Shown: positions 46,514-58,696, counted from the first letter of the stretch. The stretch is DNA of 64,000 nucleotides from Perilla frutescens (GCA_026008535.1 BRKX01000001.1:39572317-39636316); one strand, 5' to 3'. Notes: generated from the sequence alone by a model not told the origin. Made by a program: numbers and translations.

Positions 46514-49060
46514 ATGGCTTGGCAACGTGTAGTTGTACAACACAGTGGTAGATAGGAGAAATTAGAGTACTTAGATGGTGAAGATCAAGTTGTGCACCTT
46601 CCATTCAATCGGTTATCTCGTGATAGTTTGATACAGGAGATCATGACTTTATGGAGACATCTCTGACCACTACTTCGTATACATTGAATTATTTGATGAG
46701 GGCAGGTGATGAAAGAAAATTGAAGGGGCTAATTAAGACAGATGTTGATTTAATTTGCTTAGTCCAATATCAAGATGAGCCTACGGTGTATGTTACACAG
46801 AAGAGTCCAACAAGTGAAGTGCCTCCATTTGTAAATACACATGATTCAGATCACAAATTGGATGAATCATCCGCTGAAGAGGATGAGGACGATGATGAAA
46901 ACTATGAGAGTGAATTACAGCGCACTCAAATTGCTGAGTTCTGTGAATGAATTCATGAGTCGGGGAATCTTGATGAGTTTGTGTCCATTCTAGAGCATGG
47001 TGGTCCTCACAACATGTTATCTCAAACGGTTGCTCCTGATGAAGGAGGTCCCAATGTAGAGGGCCTGCCTATCACTCGTTGCATGATCTCTGTGGGCCAT
47101 ACTGATGATGACAACCTAATCATTAATGATGATCAGGATGAGTTGGACAGTGAGGACCTTACAGTTGCGAAGACATTCTTGAAAAAGGATGATGTGATAA
47201 TTACTGTGGAAAACTGGCACATGCAGCGGCAAGTGGAGTATTATGTTTCACGTTCGACTAAGAGCCAACTGGAATTCATCTGTAAGAGAAAAGATATATG
47301 TGCTTTCAGATTATATGCAAAAGAAAAGGACGGATTATGGAGAGTGCAAAAATGTGAGGATAATCATACGTGTCGACTTGACTTGGCACGTAATGCTTCG
47401 AGAAAAATGTCTTCGAAGGTGATAGCTTACTATTTTTTGAAGAAGATACGATACGAGGGTGTTGTGTTGAAGCCTAGAGCAATGATTGCTAAGTTGTTAA
47501 GGGAGTATGGTATTGAGGTTGAATATGGTGTTGCTCTACGTGCCAGGAATCTTGCTATAGAGATGGTTTACGGTGGTCATGACTAGTCTTTTGAGATACT
47601 TTCTGCATATCTATACACATTGAGGGCAAACAATCCTGGTACCGTCTATGATATCCACAGGACGAGCGATCATCATTTCAAGTTCATGTTTGTCACACTT
47701 AGAGTTTGCATATTGACATTCAGACAGTGTATGCGACCAGTTGTTGTTGTTGATGATACATACTTGAAAAGAAAAAGCAAGGGTGTTCTGTTTGTCGCCG
47801 TCACAAAGGACGGTAATGAGAGGTGTTTCACACTAGTTGTTGGTGTGGGTCTTGTTGAGAATGACGAGTCATGGATATGGCTTTTGCAGCGTTTCAGAAT
47901 GAGATTTGGAACTCGAGATGATTTGGTGATTATTTCAGATCAACATCAAAGCATCAAGAATGTTGTTGCCAGAGTGTACCCGGACGCCCACCATGGTATT
48001 TGCTATTACCACATAGCAAAGAATCATGCCAGACACGGTAAGCATCTTATCTCTATCTTCAAGAAAGTTGCATATGCATACAGACAAGAGAGTTTTCTCA
48101 AGTATATGTCAATGATTGCGAAGAATGAAACTGCGCACGCGAGCCTACTGAGTATAGGGGTTGATCATTGGGCCCGGTCTCAATCTCCCAAGCGTTGTTA
48201 CGCTTTCATGACATCTAATGTGGCTGAATCTTTTAATGCACGATTGCTATGGGCTAGGAGGTTGTCCATATGTTCACTGATTGAGGTTGTCAGGAGCGTG
48301 ATCGAGAGTTGATTTGATAAAAGACGGGAACTGGCAATGTCCAGGGATCCCATAATCACTGAAGGAGCGTACAAAAAATTGTCCAAACAAGTCAAGAAAG
48401 GTCGTCACTTTGTGTCTCATCAAACCACTGCATATACTTATAAAGTGACGGATGATGGGAGGAGTTTCGTGGTTGATCTTCAACATCATGCGTGTGACTG
48501 TGGAAAATTCCAGCTGGATCATATACCTTGCTCCCATGCAATAGCGGTTATATGGTACCTCTAAAAATAATTTAAATGTGTCATTTACACTTATATTACT
48601 ATATTACTTATAGTTATTACTAATATCTTTTAACTATATGCGTACATGAGTGCTGGGACATAACATGCATGATTATGTTGAGTATTATTACACACATGTC
48701 AATATGTGTCTTACATACCATGAACATGTCTATTCCGTACCAAACCATGATAAATGGATTATTCCATTCCAGCAAGCCTCCTTCACAATCCTCCCTCCTA
48801 TAGCGGTTTGCCAACCCAGACGACCAAAAGAAGGGCGATACCGTTCATCAATTGAAGGTTCAAACTCCAGTACCAGAAGACAATAAGTATGTTCAAGATG
48901 TGGAGGCACCGGCCGTAACAAGTCCAAGTATACAACCCCACCTACTATTGGTCCCTCGGAGGCATGCAACCCAAGGACAATGTCAACCCAGAAGATGCGG
49001 AATTTGTAGAGAAATTGGCCACTCCAGAAGAACTTTCCCTTTGAGAGCTAATGATAGTTA
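46514..49060 (+). pseudogene. MuDR/MULE transposase (nearly full-length, nonsense-inactivated)
   Basis: It starts MAWQRVVVQHSGR at 46514, with a TAG in place of the expected Trp and a frame change before 46651. From 46651 to 48564 one frame runs through with only three stops (46948, 47584, 48310). Along it are an acidic region, the Mutator DNA-binding domain (VGKTF-like VAKTFLKKDD to CRLDLAR, about 47165-47390), the MULE catalytic core with VVVVDDTYLK (first Asp), LVIISDQHQS (second Asp) and TSNVAESFN (Glu), and a SWIM zinc finger (CDCGKFQLDHIPCSHAIAV) at about 48490-48550. After an intron a last region (about 48640-49060) ends in a degenerate zinc knuckle (CGICREIGHSRRTFP). The stops fit TGG or CAG codons changed by one transition. 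Confidence 0.88.
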
Positions 49061-49280
49061 ATTTGATTTTCATTGAATGTAAGTTTGTATTTGCAATTCC
49101 GCACTACTTAGATTGTTGTGGTTTATTTAGTTTACGTTCGATGTTATTCGGATTATATTTATATTTCTCATTTTATCTATTTTAATTGAAGTTAGCTGCA
49201 ATCACAATTCTAAATAATATTCAATGTAGTTCCAGATAATATTCCAAATGATGACGTCTTACATTCCCAAAATAAATAAA

Positions 49281-49620
49281 CTATGACATATCTCGATAGA
49301 ATTGATAAAGCCTAATCGCACAAATATGCCGGTATGTCTGGACCCACTCCGGAGATGAATTCAATAGCATCGTCTTCTCAAAAATCAGCCGATCAACGTG
49401 CGTGAGCGCAAAAGAACCACAACTGACACCATCAACCTGACTGTACTGATACTGCAACTCAGGACGCTCGTACAAAAGCTTCATGGTGATCATGGGGTCG
49501 ACTCTGATGCCCCCAGTAGTCACTGGCCTATAGTAGTAGTGGGAGCATGTTCATCAATGGCCAGAGCTGACGGGCACGGTAGTGAAACGTGAGATCATCC
49601 AGCACATTATTCATCTGGTG
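49281..49620 (-). pseudogene. Ulp1/SENP (C48) cysteine-protease-like fragment carried by the MULE
   Basis: The minus-strand frame ending at 49281 contains QYSQVDGVSCGSFALTHVD. The Q-x-D-G-x-x-C-G-x-F spacing matches the C-terminal catalytic segment of Ulp1-type peptidases (oxyanion-hole Gln and nucleophile Cys). Upstream, in another frame (about 49610-49530), NVLDDLTFHYRARQLWPLMN and MLPLLL resemble text found in plant transposon-borne Ulp1-like proteins. A frame change lies near 49520. The His and Asp parts of the triad are not recognisable, so it is a truncated, inactive piece. Ulp1-like genes on MULEs are known from Arabidopsis Kaonashi and melon elements. Assignment is from motif reading only. 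Confidence 0.6.
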
Positions 49621-50006
49621 GTACAGTGAATCATATATATAATCCTAATATGTTCTTGAATTAGGGTTTAATTGGTTTTTAATGGCTATACAAATTTGTT
49701 TAACTATTTTGTAATTCCTAACGTAATCAATCATGTTGTGTTTTTTTTATAAATTATTTTGATTTTACTTGAAAAAGGAAAAAAAGAATTCTTCAAAGTT
49801 TAGATTTTTTTAATTTTTTTAAATATGGATTTGGTTACTTTTCGAATTAAATATGTTCTTCACTAGGATTTAATTAGTTTAGTCTTCGACTAGGATTTCA
49901 ATGTGCAAATTGAGCAAATTAGGATTTAATTAGTTTTTCAATTATGATATAAAGTAGTTAATTAACTTTCATATTTGATTTCACAAAAAATTTTGGGAAA
50001 AAAAGG

Positions 50007-50068
50007 GTGTCGGGTAGTTCATGGTCGAGCACCGTGTACTACACGACCGTGAACTACCCGACACCCCC
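50007..50068. repeat. Strong hairpin (about 23-bp stem)
   Basis: GGGTGTCGGGTAGTTCATGG is followed 39 bp later by its inverse with one mismatch. The 16-base loop contains CCGTGTACTACA. Similar ACCGTGTACTA words occur at 50110-50165 and CATGTAC words near 45670-45750 and 46440-46470. Confidence 0.8.
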
Positions 50069-50745
50069 TTTTTTTTCTAAACACATTAATAAACAATCAA
50101 AATAAACGGTTGGAGACCGTGTACTATACGGTAGACCACCGTGAACTACATGGTCGGTGACCGTGTTTTTTTTTCATTCAAAACTCAATTCAATTCACAA
50201 TTTAATACAAAACTAAATTTAATACAATCAAAATACACAATCAACCAAAACTCAATTCAATTCACATTCAAAATATAAATACTCATACATCAATTAACTA
50301 ATTAATTGAACAAATTATACTAATTAACAAGAAATAGACGAATTTCAAAACCTACCCGTTGAGCATCCGTTATTTCCGAGACGGCAACGCAGGGGAATGA
50401 CGGCGGTGCAGGCGGGGGTTCTTCTCGGCGTCAGCAGCACACGCAAGGGTTCTTCTTGGCGTCGGCGGCGCAGGCGGGAGTTTTCAGCATTAGCGGTTCT
50501 TCTCGGTCATGTATTATTTTGTGTATTATTTCAACCGTGAAGAAGAAGAAGAAGAAGAAGAAGAATACGGTTCAAATTTTGAAATCTATTTTAAATTGAC
50601 CATGCACAATAAATTAAGGGGCCATGTAGAATAAATTAACCGGTCCCACATTTCAGTGAGGGTATTATGGTGAAGCAAAAAAAGTTCGCTTAGAAAAGAA
50701 GAGTCTACAATTCTTGGTTAGAAAAGAATTTTACAGCATTAAATT

Positions 50746-52699
50746 GGTTAGAAAGATATATTCACACTATATATCCCATCTGCAGGGTGTGATATGTTAT
50801 ACCATATAAATGGTTAACACATGCTGGACCATTGCATAATCATGGGCGTTATTATTTGTACCAAACATAATATTAGGGTTTATAGGTATCTAATACAACC
50901 TTATACTATCTAGCAAACAAACCTTTACAATATTAATCGAGATACGGAATATATATTAATCTTATCTTTTTCTAATTTTTAGGATTATTTTTTTAGAATT
51001 AATCTAATTATTTTATTTATCAATCAGTTATTATTTCCACAAAATTTTAATTTAAATTAATGGATTTGAGCGGTTAAGATAGCGGATAAGCTTGACTTTG
51101 AAATGGTCAAAGTTTTATCTCTCTCCTCTTTTCTCTTACTAACATTTCAATCATGGTTACTGGAGCAGTTGTATGCCTAGAGGTGGAGAACGTGGAAGTT
51201 TGCTGAAGACAGTCACCACCGTTCATTATTGATGAGAGATCATGGGGAAATCGCTGCAAACTAGAGGGATCTATAAATATCAGAGAAGATATTACTATAG
51301 TGAGTGAGAAAATCCATAGCTTATGTCTTAGATTTTCTTCGAAATTCTTAGTAATCAATTCAACATTGTGTCTACTGTTTTGATCAACCAAAAGATGTTC
51401 TTTCGAAATTCTCAGTAATCAATTCAACATTGCGTTTATTGTTTTGATCAACCAAAAGATGTTCTTTGGTTGTGTTTGTAGATTAGATGTTTTGAATTGA
51501 GAGTTTAGGATTCGAATTTGTTTTACCATCTAAGTGTTAGATAGTAAATTCATAGTTCATTCAAGTATTGTACTTAGAATATGATTCTTGTATCCTTATG
51601 TAATGTTGTCAAGAGCGTGAACGTAGACAATATCATCATTATATTTTAACACTTGTGATAGTGAAATTTCACCATGTGGCAATCACATACCAAATGTGTG
51701 TGATTTAAAACTATCTTTTGTGCAAAGTTCTATTAAGTTTCCGCTATGTATGTTGAAGGCATAGTTTCACACTAGCTTCAACATTGCATTTAACATTTCC
51801 CCTTCCCCTCTCCATTCTCTTTTCCTTTTTTTCACTTTTTATTCTTTTCAGTGTTTTTATAAATATATATTTATTTATTTTGAAATATATATATATATAT
51901 ATATATATATCATAAAATAAAATTAGTGAACCCTAAAATTGAATTAATTAATTTTTGAATTCAACGTCTCGCTCAATGCATTCGTCCGATGCTAACATGT
52001 GGGCTCATGCATTGGGCTCGATATAAAATGAAGATTTTAAAAATTGAAAAAAAAATTTGAAAAAATTGAAAGAGAAAAGAAAATGGGGGTTGTCAGATGA
52101 TTCATTACTAGTGATACTTTACTTAATACATAGTAGTATTTTTTGTCGATCTGGAGAATTGACAAATATATTCCAAAAAAAAAAGATAAATGAATCAACT
52201 AAATTAAAAGTCTACATTATGATTTATGTAGAAAATAATTCATTTTTGTAGTATGTGAAAATATTTCATAGTTGATGATACTCACTTTATATTAAATGAT
52301 ACTTCGACACATAATTAGTGATACTTTACTTCATATATAGTGATACGTGATGTCTGGAGAATCATCAAACATATCCCAAAAAAAAAAGAAGATAAATGAA
52401 TCAACTAAATTAAAACTCACATTATGATTTATGTAGAAATTAATTCATTTATTTTTCTTCTTAGCATGTGAAAATACTTCATAGTTGATAATACTTTAAT
52501 TTATATTAAGTGATATTTTGACATATAATTAATGATATTTTACTTCATACATAGTGATACTTTACTTTATACCTACCTACTGATACATGTGTGGCCGGAC
52601 CCATGGTGCCCACGCACCTGACTTTTTTACCGGTTTGGATGGATTTTTTGGGCGAATTTGGGTCCAATTTGACTCGTTTAGCGCAAGAGACCCGTTAGA
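50746..52699. other. Gene-free stretch with two tandem duplications
   Basis: A 64-bp duplication (TTCGAAATTCT...) lies at 51338-51465. A diverged 207-bp duplication starting GTGATACTTTAC lies at 52111-52530. A (TA)n run is at about 51888-51911. The text CCTTATACTATCTAGCAAAC near 50900 resembles 41100-41130 and marks a shared MITE remnant. No gene is recognised. Confidence 0.55.
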
Positions 52700-52990
52700 C
52701 AATCTCATAAAAGTTTTTGTCCTTTTTTTTTATCTACTTCAAGTTTTAAAAAACTTATTTTACTTACCAACTTTTAAACATACGTTTTTGCCCACTTTAA
52801 ACCAAAATGTCATTTAGACATTAAACAAAAATTAAAAAAAAATTGCAAAAATACCCCTACATACCTATCACACCCCATATGTGCTTGTTCGTCATCTTCA
52901 ATCTTCATCTTCCCTAACCTACCCATCACACCTACCCTATCTTTATGAAAATTTTCTTGAATATGGTGAAGTTCTCATCAAAGTTTGACC

Positions 52991-55481
52991 TAGAGGTGAC
53001 AAAAAGTTCTGGAACCGTCGATTAAAACCATAACTAGAATCAAAACCGGCGGTTTCGGAACTGGAACCGTGTTCCAGCGGTGCGGTCCTGGTTCCCATTT
53101 TTTTGGAACCGGGAACTGACGGTTCTTACCGTGAATCGCCTTTATTTTCTTAATTTCACTATGTTAAACTTGTACAAACTTGAATAAAAATAGTAAAATA
53201 CCTACAAATTAGTTGAATAAAAATAGTAAAATACCCACAGATTAGGAATCCACAAAAAAAAATTGAGATTTCCATAATGATATATTATTAGAAAGGGAAA
53301 TTTGTAAAATAATAACCAAAGACCAATTTTCTTTTATAAGAAAAGTCCAACCCATTGATCTTTGATATGAAACCGATGCGTGACAAAAAAATATGTTCTA
53401 ATTCTTAACTTTCAATTTTCAACTCTCGAACCAAATGTCGCACATTGATTTTTTTTTTTTATCAAAGATAATAGTTTGATTTATTTTATAAAAGGATATT
53501 AGGTGATTAATTATTATTGCACAAATCTATCTTAAAAGAAATTCCATTATTTGTTGGGATTCGTAATTCCTAATTTGTGGGTAAATATATTCTATAAAAA
53601 TAATTTATTTAAATTAATCAATATAAAAAGCTTTATTACTTGTCAATTTACATATACCTTAATTTTAAAAGGGGAAATGACCTCAAACTTCTCATAAATC
53701 ATATGAGAAACAAAATCAATTGAATAATACAAATGTTGAGTTAATTATTTGAAATTAAATTAAACTGTAATTTCAAGTTGCTTTAATATTATTATTTTAA
53801 AGTTTTATTTAAATAATTATAATAGCAATTATATCATTTATATTATATCATATTATAACGGGAAGAAAAATTAAATTTCAATTCATTACTCAAGATCAGA
53901 AGTCGTAGTGTCATTTTAATAATTTACGTGACCTTATTTTATTAAGATTAACCTTTGGTATATTGGAGCAACTATAAACAAATGTTTGATATCAATTTAT
54001 AAGAAAAATTAACTAATTGTCTTTGATATAAACCAATGTGGGACAAAAAAAAGTAATGGTTTGGTTTATCTTATAAACCAACTCTCAAACCAAATGTTAC
54101 ACATTGATTTTTGGGATAAGGGTCACGCAGGCCCATGTACTTTTTGGCGGGAACCTCCTAGGCCCCTGTACTTTTTTTTGGCTCAATTGGGCCCTTAAAC
54201 TTTTTTTTTTCCGGCTCTATTAGGCCCCTCCGTCAAGCCCCTCTTGACGGGGCCGTTAACTCTAGATGAAACGACATCGTATCATCAATTTTTCAAATAA
54301 AAAAAAGGAATAAGGGTCACGTAGGCCCCTGAACTTTTTTTTTTGGCTCAATTGAGCCTCTAAACTTTTTTTTTGGTCTATTGGGTCCCTCCATCAAATT
54401 TATATTAAAATGACGTCGTTTTATATGTTATTCGAATAAAAAAAATTCTAAATTCAATTTAAAAATTCACTCGCTCCAATTTTAACATCTCCCGACCCGA
54501 TACTAATTAAACCCATCCCATTTAGATTAAGATATTTTTACTTGGAATTTCTATTTCTAAAATCAAGAAACGGAACGACAATCTCAGATCAAAAACCCAA
54601 CCTGCGTGGGAAGAAAAGCAGACCACCAATCCAAGATACACGGAATACAGAGCATACTGCAACAAATATAAGCCGTCAGATCTGATCAACGCACCATAAA
54701 TCATACAACAATTGAAGAAAATAGAAAACCTTGGAAACTTCATGCATCATCTTGTGCAAATCCATTTGGTTCTTGCCGAAGAGGGAAATCGATTTTTAAA
54801 TTAAATTTAATTTCTTTTTATTCGAATAACACATAAAACAACATCGTTTTAATACGAACTAACGATCCCGTAAAGAGGGGCTTGACAGAGGGGCCTAATA
54901 AACCCAAAAAAAAGTTCAGGGGCTCAATTAAGCTAAAAAAAAAGTTCAGGGGCCTACGTGACCCTTATCCCTTATTTGGAAAATTGATGAAACGACGTCG
55001 TTTTATCTAGAGTTAACGGCCCATCAAGAGGGGTCTGACGGAAGGGCCTAATAGAGCCCAAAAAAAAAAGTTTAAGGGCTCAATTGAGCCAAAAAAAAGT
55101 ACAGGGCCTGGGAGGTCCCCACCAAAAAGTACAGAGGCTTGCGTGACCATTATCCCTTGATTTTTTATAAAAGGTAATAGTTTGGTTTATCCTATAAAAG
55201 GATTATCACTACACTAATTTCTCTTTACGGGAATCCCATAATTTTGGGTGTTTTGTTTATGGGTATTTCTACTCAAATTTTTAACTATTTTATAAATAAA
55301 GTTTAAGTATTATTTTTTAAATAAATAAAAATAAATTTAGAACTGGTTAGAAACGTTTGGAACCGCCGAATTTGGAACCGGTGGTTCCTGGTTCTGGAAC
55401 CGTATTGTAATCGTGCTTTGACTGTGTGGTTTTGGTTCCACATATTTGGAATCAACGGTTCTGAAACTGTTACCACCTCTA
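52991..55481. mobile_element. Non-autonomous hAT element (TAGAGGTG ends)
   Basis: It starts TAGAGGTGACAAAAAGTTC and ends GTTACCACCTCTA. It is flanked by GTTTGACC (52983-52990) and GTTCGACC (55482-55489), an 8-bp duplication with one mismatch. Subterminal GGAACCG/CGGTTCC words occur at both ends. No transposase is seen in the 2.49 kb. It contains the MULE foldback element at 54113-55156. Confidence 0.8.
54113..55156. mobile_element. MULE-type foldback element with perfect 9-bp target duplication
   Basis: It starts GGGATAAGGGTCACGCAGGC, with the inverse at 55156, and is flanked by TTGATTTTT at 54104-54112 and 55157-55165. Nine-base duplications fit Mutator-like elements. The arms are about 190 bp. 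A second set of nearly the same ends (GGAATAAGGGTCACGTAGGC at about 54309; reversed near 54970) lies inside, so either a relative inserted into it or the arms were duplicated. The centre (54470-54790) is more GC-balanced and could be captured sequence; no product is recognised. Confidence 0.85.
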
Positions 55482-55649
55482 GTTCGACCATACTGAGTTG
55501 GTGCAGTGAGCAACCAAGTTTAATTTTTAAAAAAAATTATATTGATAATGGTTATTCTTGGCGTCAACTCACAACCATTTGTAAATATTTGAAAAAATTC
55601 ACATTGATAAGGGTTTTTCAACCCATTTACATTTTAATATTAGACTGAC

Positions 55650-55985
55650 ATTTAGCATCAAATGCGCGCACAAGGCATATGCGCACGCAGATGGCTCCGT
55701 GCGCAACAACAAACATCAACATAAGACATCGTTAGAACATCAATTGAAAATTTAGCACGCGCAGATGTCTTCGCACGCAATAACAAACATCGACTGATAA
55801 TTTGGCATCGGATACGCACATAAGGCATGCGCGCGCGCAGATGGCTTTGCGCGCAACAACATATATCGGCAGAACATCAAGAAAAATCGACAAACACATA
55901 GGCAACACATTGGCGCACGCACAACGATCGTGCAATACTATGTGTGCACTGGTAACTACGCCGTCTGCGCGCTAGGCTCCGTGCA
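55650..55985. repeat. CpG-rich minisatellite, about 75-bp period
   Basis: The word CAGATGGCTCCGTGCGCAAC and variants recur with starts at about 55688, 55762 and 55838, each followed by AACA(A)ACATC. The block is dense in GCGC and CGCGCG, in strong contrast to its AT-rich flanks. The minus-strand ORF across it is repeat-driven. Confidence 0.7.
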
Positions 55986-56665
55986 TAGGTTCCGGAGTGC
56001 GAAGTTAAGAACTTTATTTTTACAGATTTTTTGACGATTGTAGACATACTTAATTTTTTCCAGATTTCATAAATAGGGATGATTTTTAAATATATCTATT
56101 GTCAAATCATGTCTATTACACCCATAAACTTCTTCCATACTTGGTCCAATTTTTTCCCAAATCAAACTTCAAAACTAAACAACACCCAACAATTTAACAA
56201 TGTTAATAATAAGATCCAAAAGCAAATCGAGAGAACTTTTACCAAATTTTAAAAAATTAATCTTCCAAATTGGATAGATAGGTTGGGGCAGAATATTTTA
56301 TTTCTTCTCTTGAATTGACGGAGGTCGACGATGCCTGGGTTGGTGAAGAGATTTGAATTTCTTCTCTTCAATTTGTGTAGATCGATGATATGGGGGAAAA
56401 CTCTTGATAAATTATCAAAATCTTCAGATTTTGTAGAGGTGATCGATAAGCCATGGGTTTGTAGAGGAGAGAGAAATTTTTTCAAAATCTGAATTGTGTG
56501 CAAATGAGGTGTAGGCGATGGTGGCGAAGATATAGTAGGATTTTTATTTTTAAAATATGAATATAAGGATATTTTGGTAATTTAGGATAAAAAAATATAT
56601 TTAAAACTTTGTAGGTAAAATAACTTTTTAAAAACTTAGCTTGAAGTGGGTAGTTTCCCTATTCC

Positions 56666-57523
56666 CACAAAAAAAAAAACAAAAAAAAAAACACGAACGA
56701 ACTATTAGAATTGAAGACATTTAAAGCTCGCAAATTCAACGCATCTTTTAATTTGGTGTGAATATAGAAAAAAAATATTTTTGGGCATCGATTTGTTTTT
56801 TGGAGAATTGTGAATTCAATACCTGGAAGATGAATAATATATTTATCGAGACCAGAAAGATAAAACTATCAATCAAATAAAAAAATTTAGGACCTCAAAA
56901 ATCATGTATTTCATTTTATTTTAAATTTTTACTTATTTTTAATAATTTCTTTATTAAATTTAATAGATAATTAATATAGAAATTTTCGTGAAAACTGAAT
57001 GTACAAATAATTAAAAAATAAAATACATAGTTTTTTTTAGGTTCTAAGATGGATAATTTTCATTTTTTTCAAGTCCTTAATTGAGAGATCTATATTTATA
57101 TATTAAAACAAAGTAATGCACACTTTTCCAGAAAAATTATCTCTTAAAAATGTCAAATAATAAAAAAAAATTGATATTTTCAATTGATTAGAATATTAAT
57201 TTAAATAAAACATAAAATATTATTTTTATGCAGTATTAAAAAGCTTAAATATCCCATACATGATCATTCTACAATTTATCTAATAAGATTTTAGAGACTA
57301 AACTGTATGCTTAGAAAATAAGACCATCTTATATATCACTACGTCATGTGTGGGTGTTAAATAGTTAGGTACTAAACTGAAAATAGTCTTTTATTTTGTG
57401 ATTATTGATCTACATTTTGTTAGTTAGATATATAAATTGATTTGAGCCTGGGGCCCATGTATTTTCGTTACTCGTTAGTATGCCTTAATTTAACAAAATA
57501 GGATTATGTATTAAAATAGACGT
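56666..57523. other. AT-rich intergenic DNA, no gene seen
   Basis: Poly-A tracts near 56670-56695 and AT-rich text with stops in all frames. No terminal repeats or coding signal are recognised. Confidence 0.5.
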
Positions 57524-57533
57524 GATTTTAAGT

Positions 57534-57910
57534 CGAATGAAATCCTCTGTAATACTTTGTGCAACACTTGGTGCTACACAATTAAATTTATTATTTTTCT
57601 TCAATTTTTTAATTCAATTTCAATTTATTATGCTTTATTTTAATTTTACACTTATTATTTAGGGTTCATCCAACCCAATTAGGGTATATAATTATTTTTT
57701 CAATAATAAATTTTATTTTCTAATTAATAATTGATTATTTCGTAAAAAAATAATTATATACCCTAATCGGGTAGGATGAACCCTAAATAATAAGTGTAAA
57801 ATCAAAACAAAACATATAAAATTGAAATTGAATTAAAAACTTAAAAAAAATTAATAAATTTAATTGTGTAGCATTAAGTGTTGCACAGAGTGTTGCAGAG
57901 GATTTCATCC
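57534..57910. mobile_element. Foldback MITE with about 10-bp target duplication
   Basis: The arms of about 185 bp start at CGAATGAAATCCTCTG and its inverse at 57910 and meet near 57725. GATTTTAAGT occurs on both sides (57524-57533 and 57911-57920). The size of the duplication and the long arms fit a Mutator-type MITE. It has no coding content. Confidence 0.75.
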
Positions 57911-57920
57911 GATTTTAAGT

Positions 57921-58382
57921 AGAGTTTACAAAGACTTCGGGACATACTTTTCTCCCATTTATCCTTTATATATTAATCTACTTGATAAAAACATATGCGA
58001 TTGACTTTTTTTTTCTTATTAATTAATTAATTAATTAAGATTATTTAGCATACTTTAACTTATGATGCAAACTCTCAAGCTGACACTTATTTTAAATCGA
58101 AACGAACAAGAAGTACGTTTTTTTCATCCCTTACGGACACCCAAAAGACAATGGAAACCTTCAAAAAAAGAAAAACGAAAAAAAAAACAACAATTTGACG
58201 TTACCTACTATTTGAAACCAACAACTCCCCTTTTCTCCCAACTAAACAAAATGGGAGTAACCTTCAACCCTATCGTATAATTGGATCCACTACACCTCCC
58301 CTCCATATACCTCCGGTACGGTGACAAGGAAAAATAAAATACAAATATTGATCCATACATATAAAATGCATATATATATATA
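57921..58382. other. Short intergenic stretch ending in a (TA)n tract
   Basis: Contains a TTAATTAATTAA run near 58017-58040 and a short unrecognised plus-strand ORF (58062-58280). It ends in (TA)n at about 58371-58382. Confidence 0.5.
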
Positions 58383-58615
58383 GAGAGAGAGATGAGATCA
58401 TGTGAGAACCAAACCCCCCTGAAAATTGAGAACCAATTTTAACCACAGATCTTGCTTATTTGGATGGTCAAGACCTGTTCCAAACTTAAAAAAAATGCGG
58501 TGGCATTACTGTAATATTACTGACTTTTTAATGAAGCAGGGGTATTTTCGTAATTTAGGAATTCTATTATTTTTGACATGAAATCTGTTCCCGTCTCTTG
58601 AACCCTCATCTCCAC

Positions 58616-58623
<8 letters not shown>

Positions 58624-58696
<73 letters not shown>
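58624..58696. repeat. (CT)n microsatellite
   Basis: About 72 bp of uninterrupted CT repeats just upstream of the ATG at 58708. Minus-strand ORFs through it encode only Arg-Glu repeats. Confidence 0.97.

Larger units (their letters stand above)
45546..50745 (+). mobile_element. Mutator-like element (MULE) with transposase and Ulp1-like fragment
   Basis: TGTAAAATT and TTTTCTAACCAA words at about 45553-45575 recur inverted at about 50715-50735, giving probable terminal inverted repeats; no clean 9-bp duplication was found, so the ends are approximate. Contents are a subterminal region with CCGTGTAC/GTACATGG words, the transposase (46514-49060), an antisense Ulp1-like fragment (about 49281-49620), a hairpin (50007-50068), a GC-rich GGCGTCGGCGGC leader-like block (50370-50500) and a (GAA)n run (50538-50565). 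Confidence 0.65.
52700..56665. mobile_element. Outer TIR element hosting a hAT insertion
   Basis: TACTTCAAGTTTTAAAAAAC, then TTATTTTACTTAC and AACTTTTAAA at about 52735-52780, recur inverted at about 56590-56650 (GTAGGTAAAATAAC, TTTTTAAAAACTTAGCTTGAAG). The ends are approximate. Without the hAT insertion it is about 1.5 kb. ORFs with repeated KRRN words near 56249-56503 are not recognised. Confidence 0.5.

Noticed and set aside
55732..55935. Cys-rich minus-strand ORF
   Set aside because: It arises from the GCGC-rich minisatellite; its apparent Cys pattern follows the repeat period.
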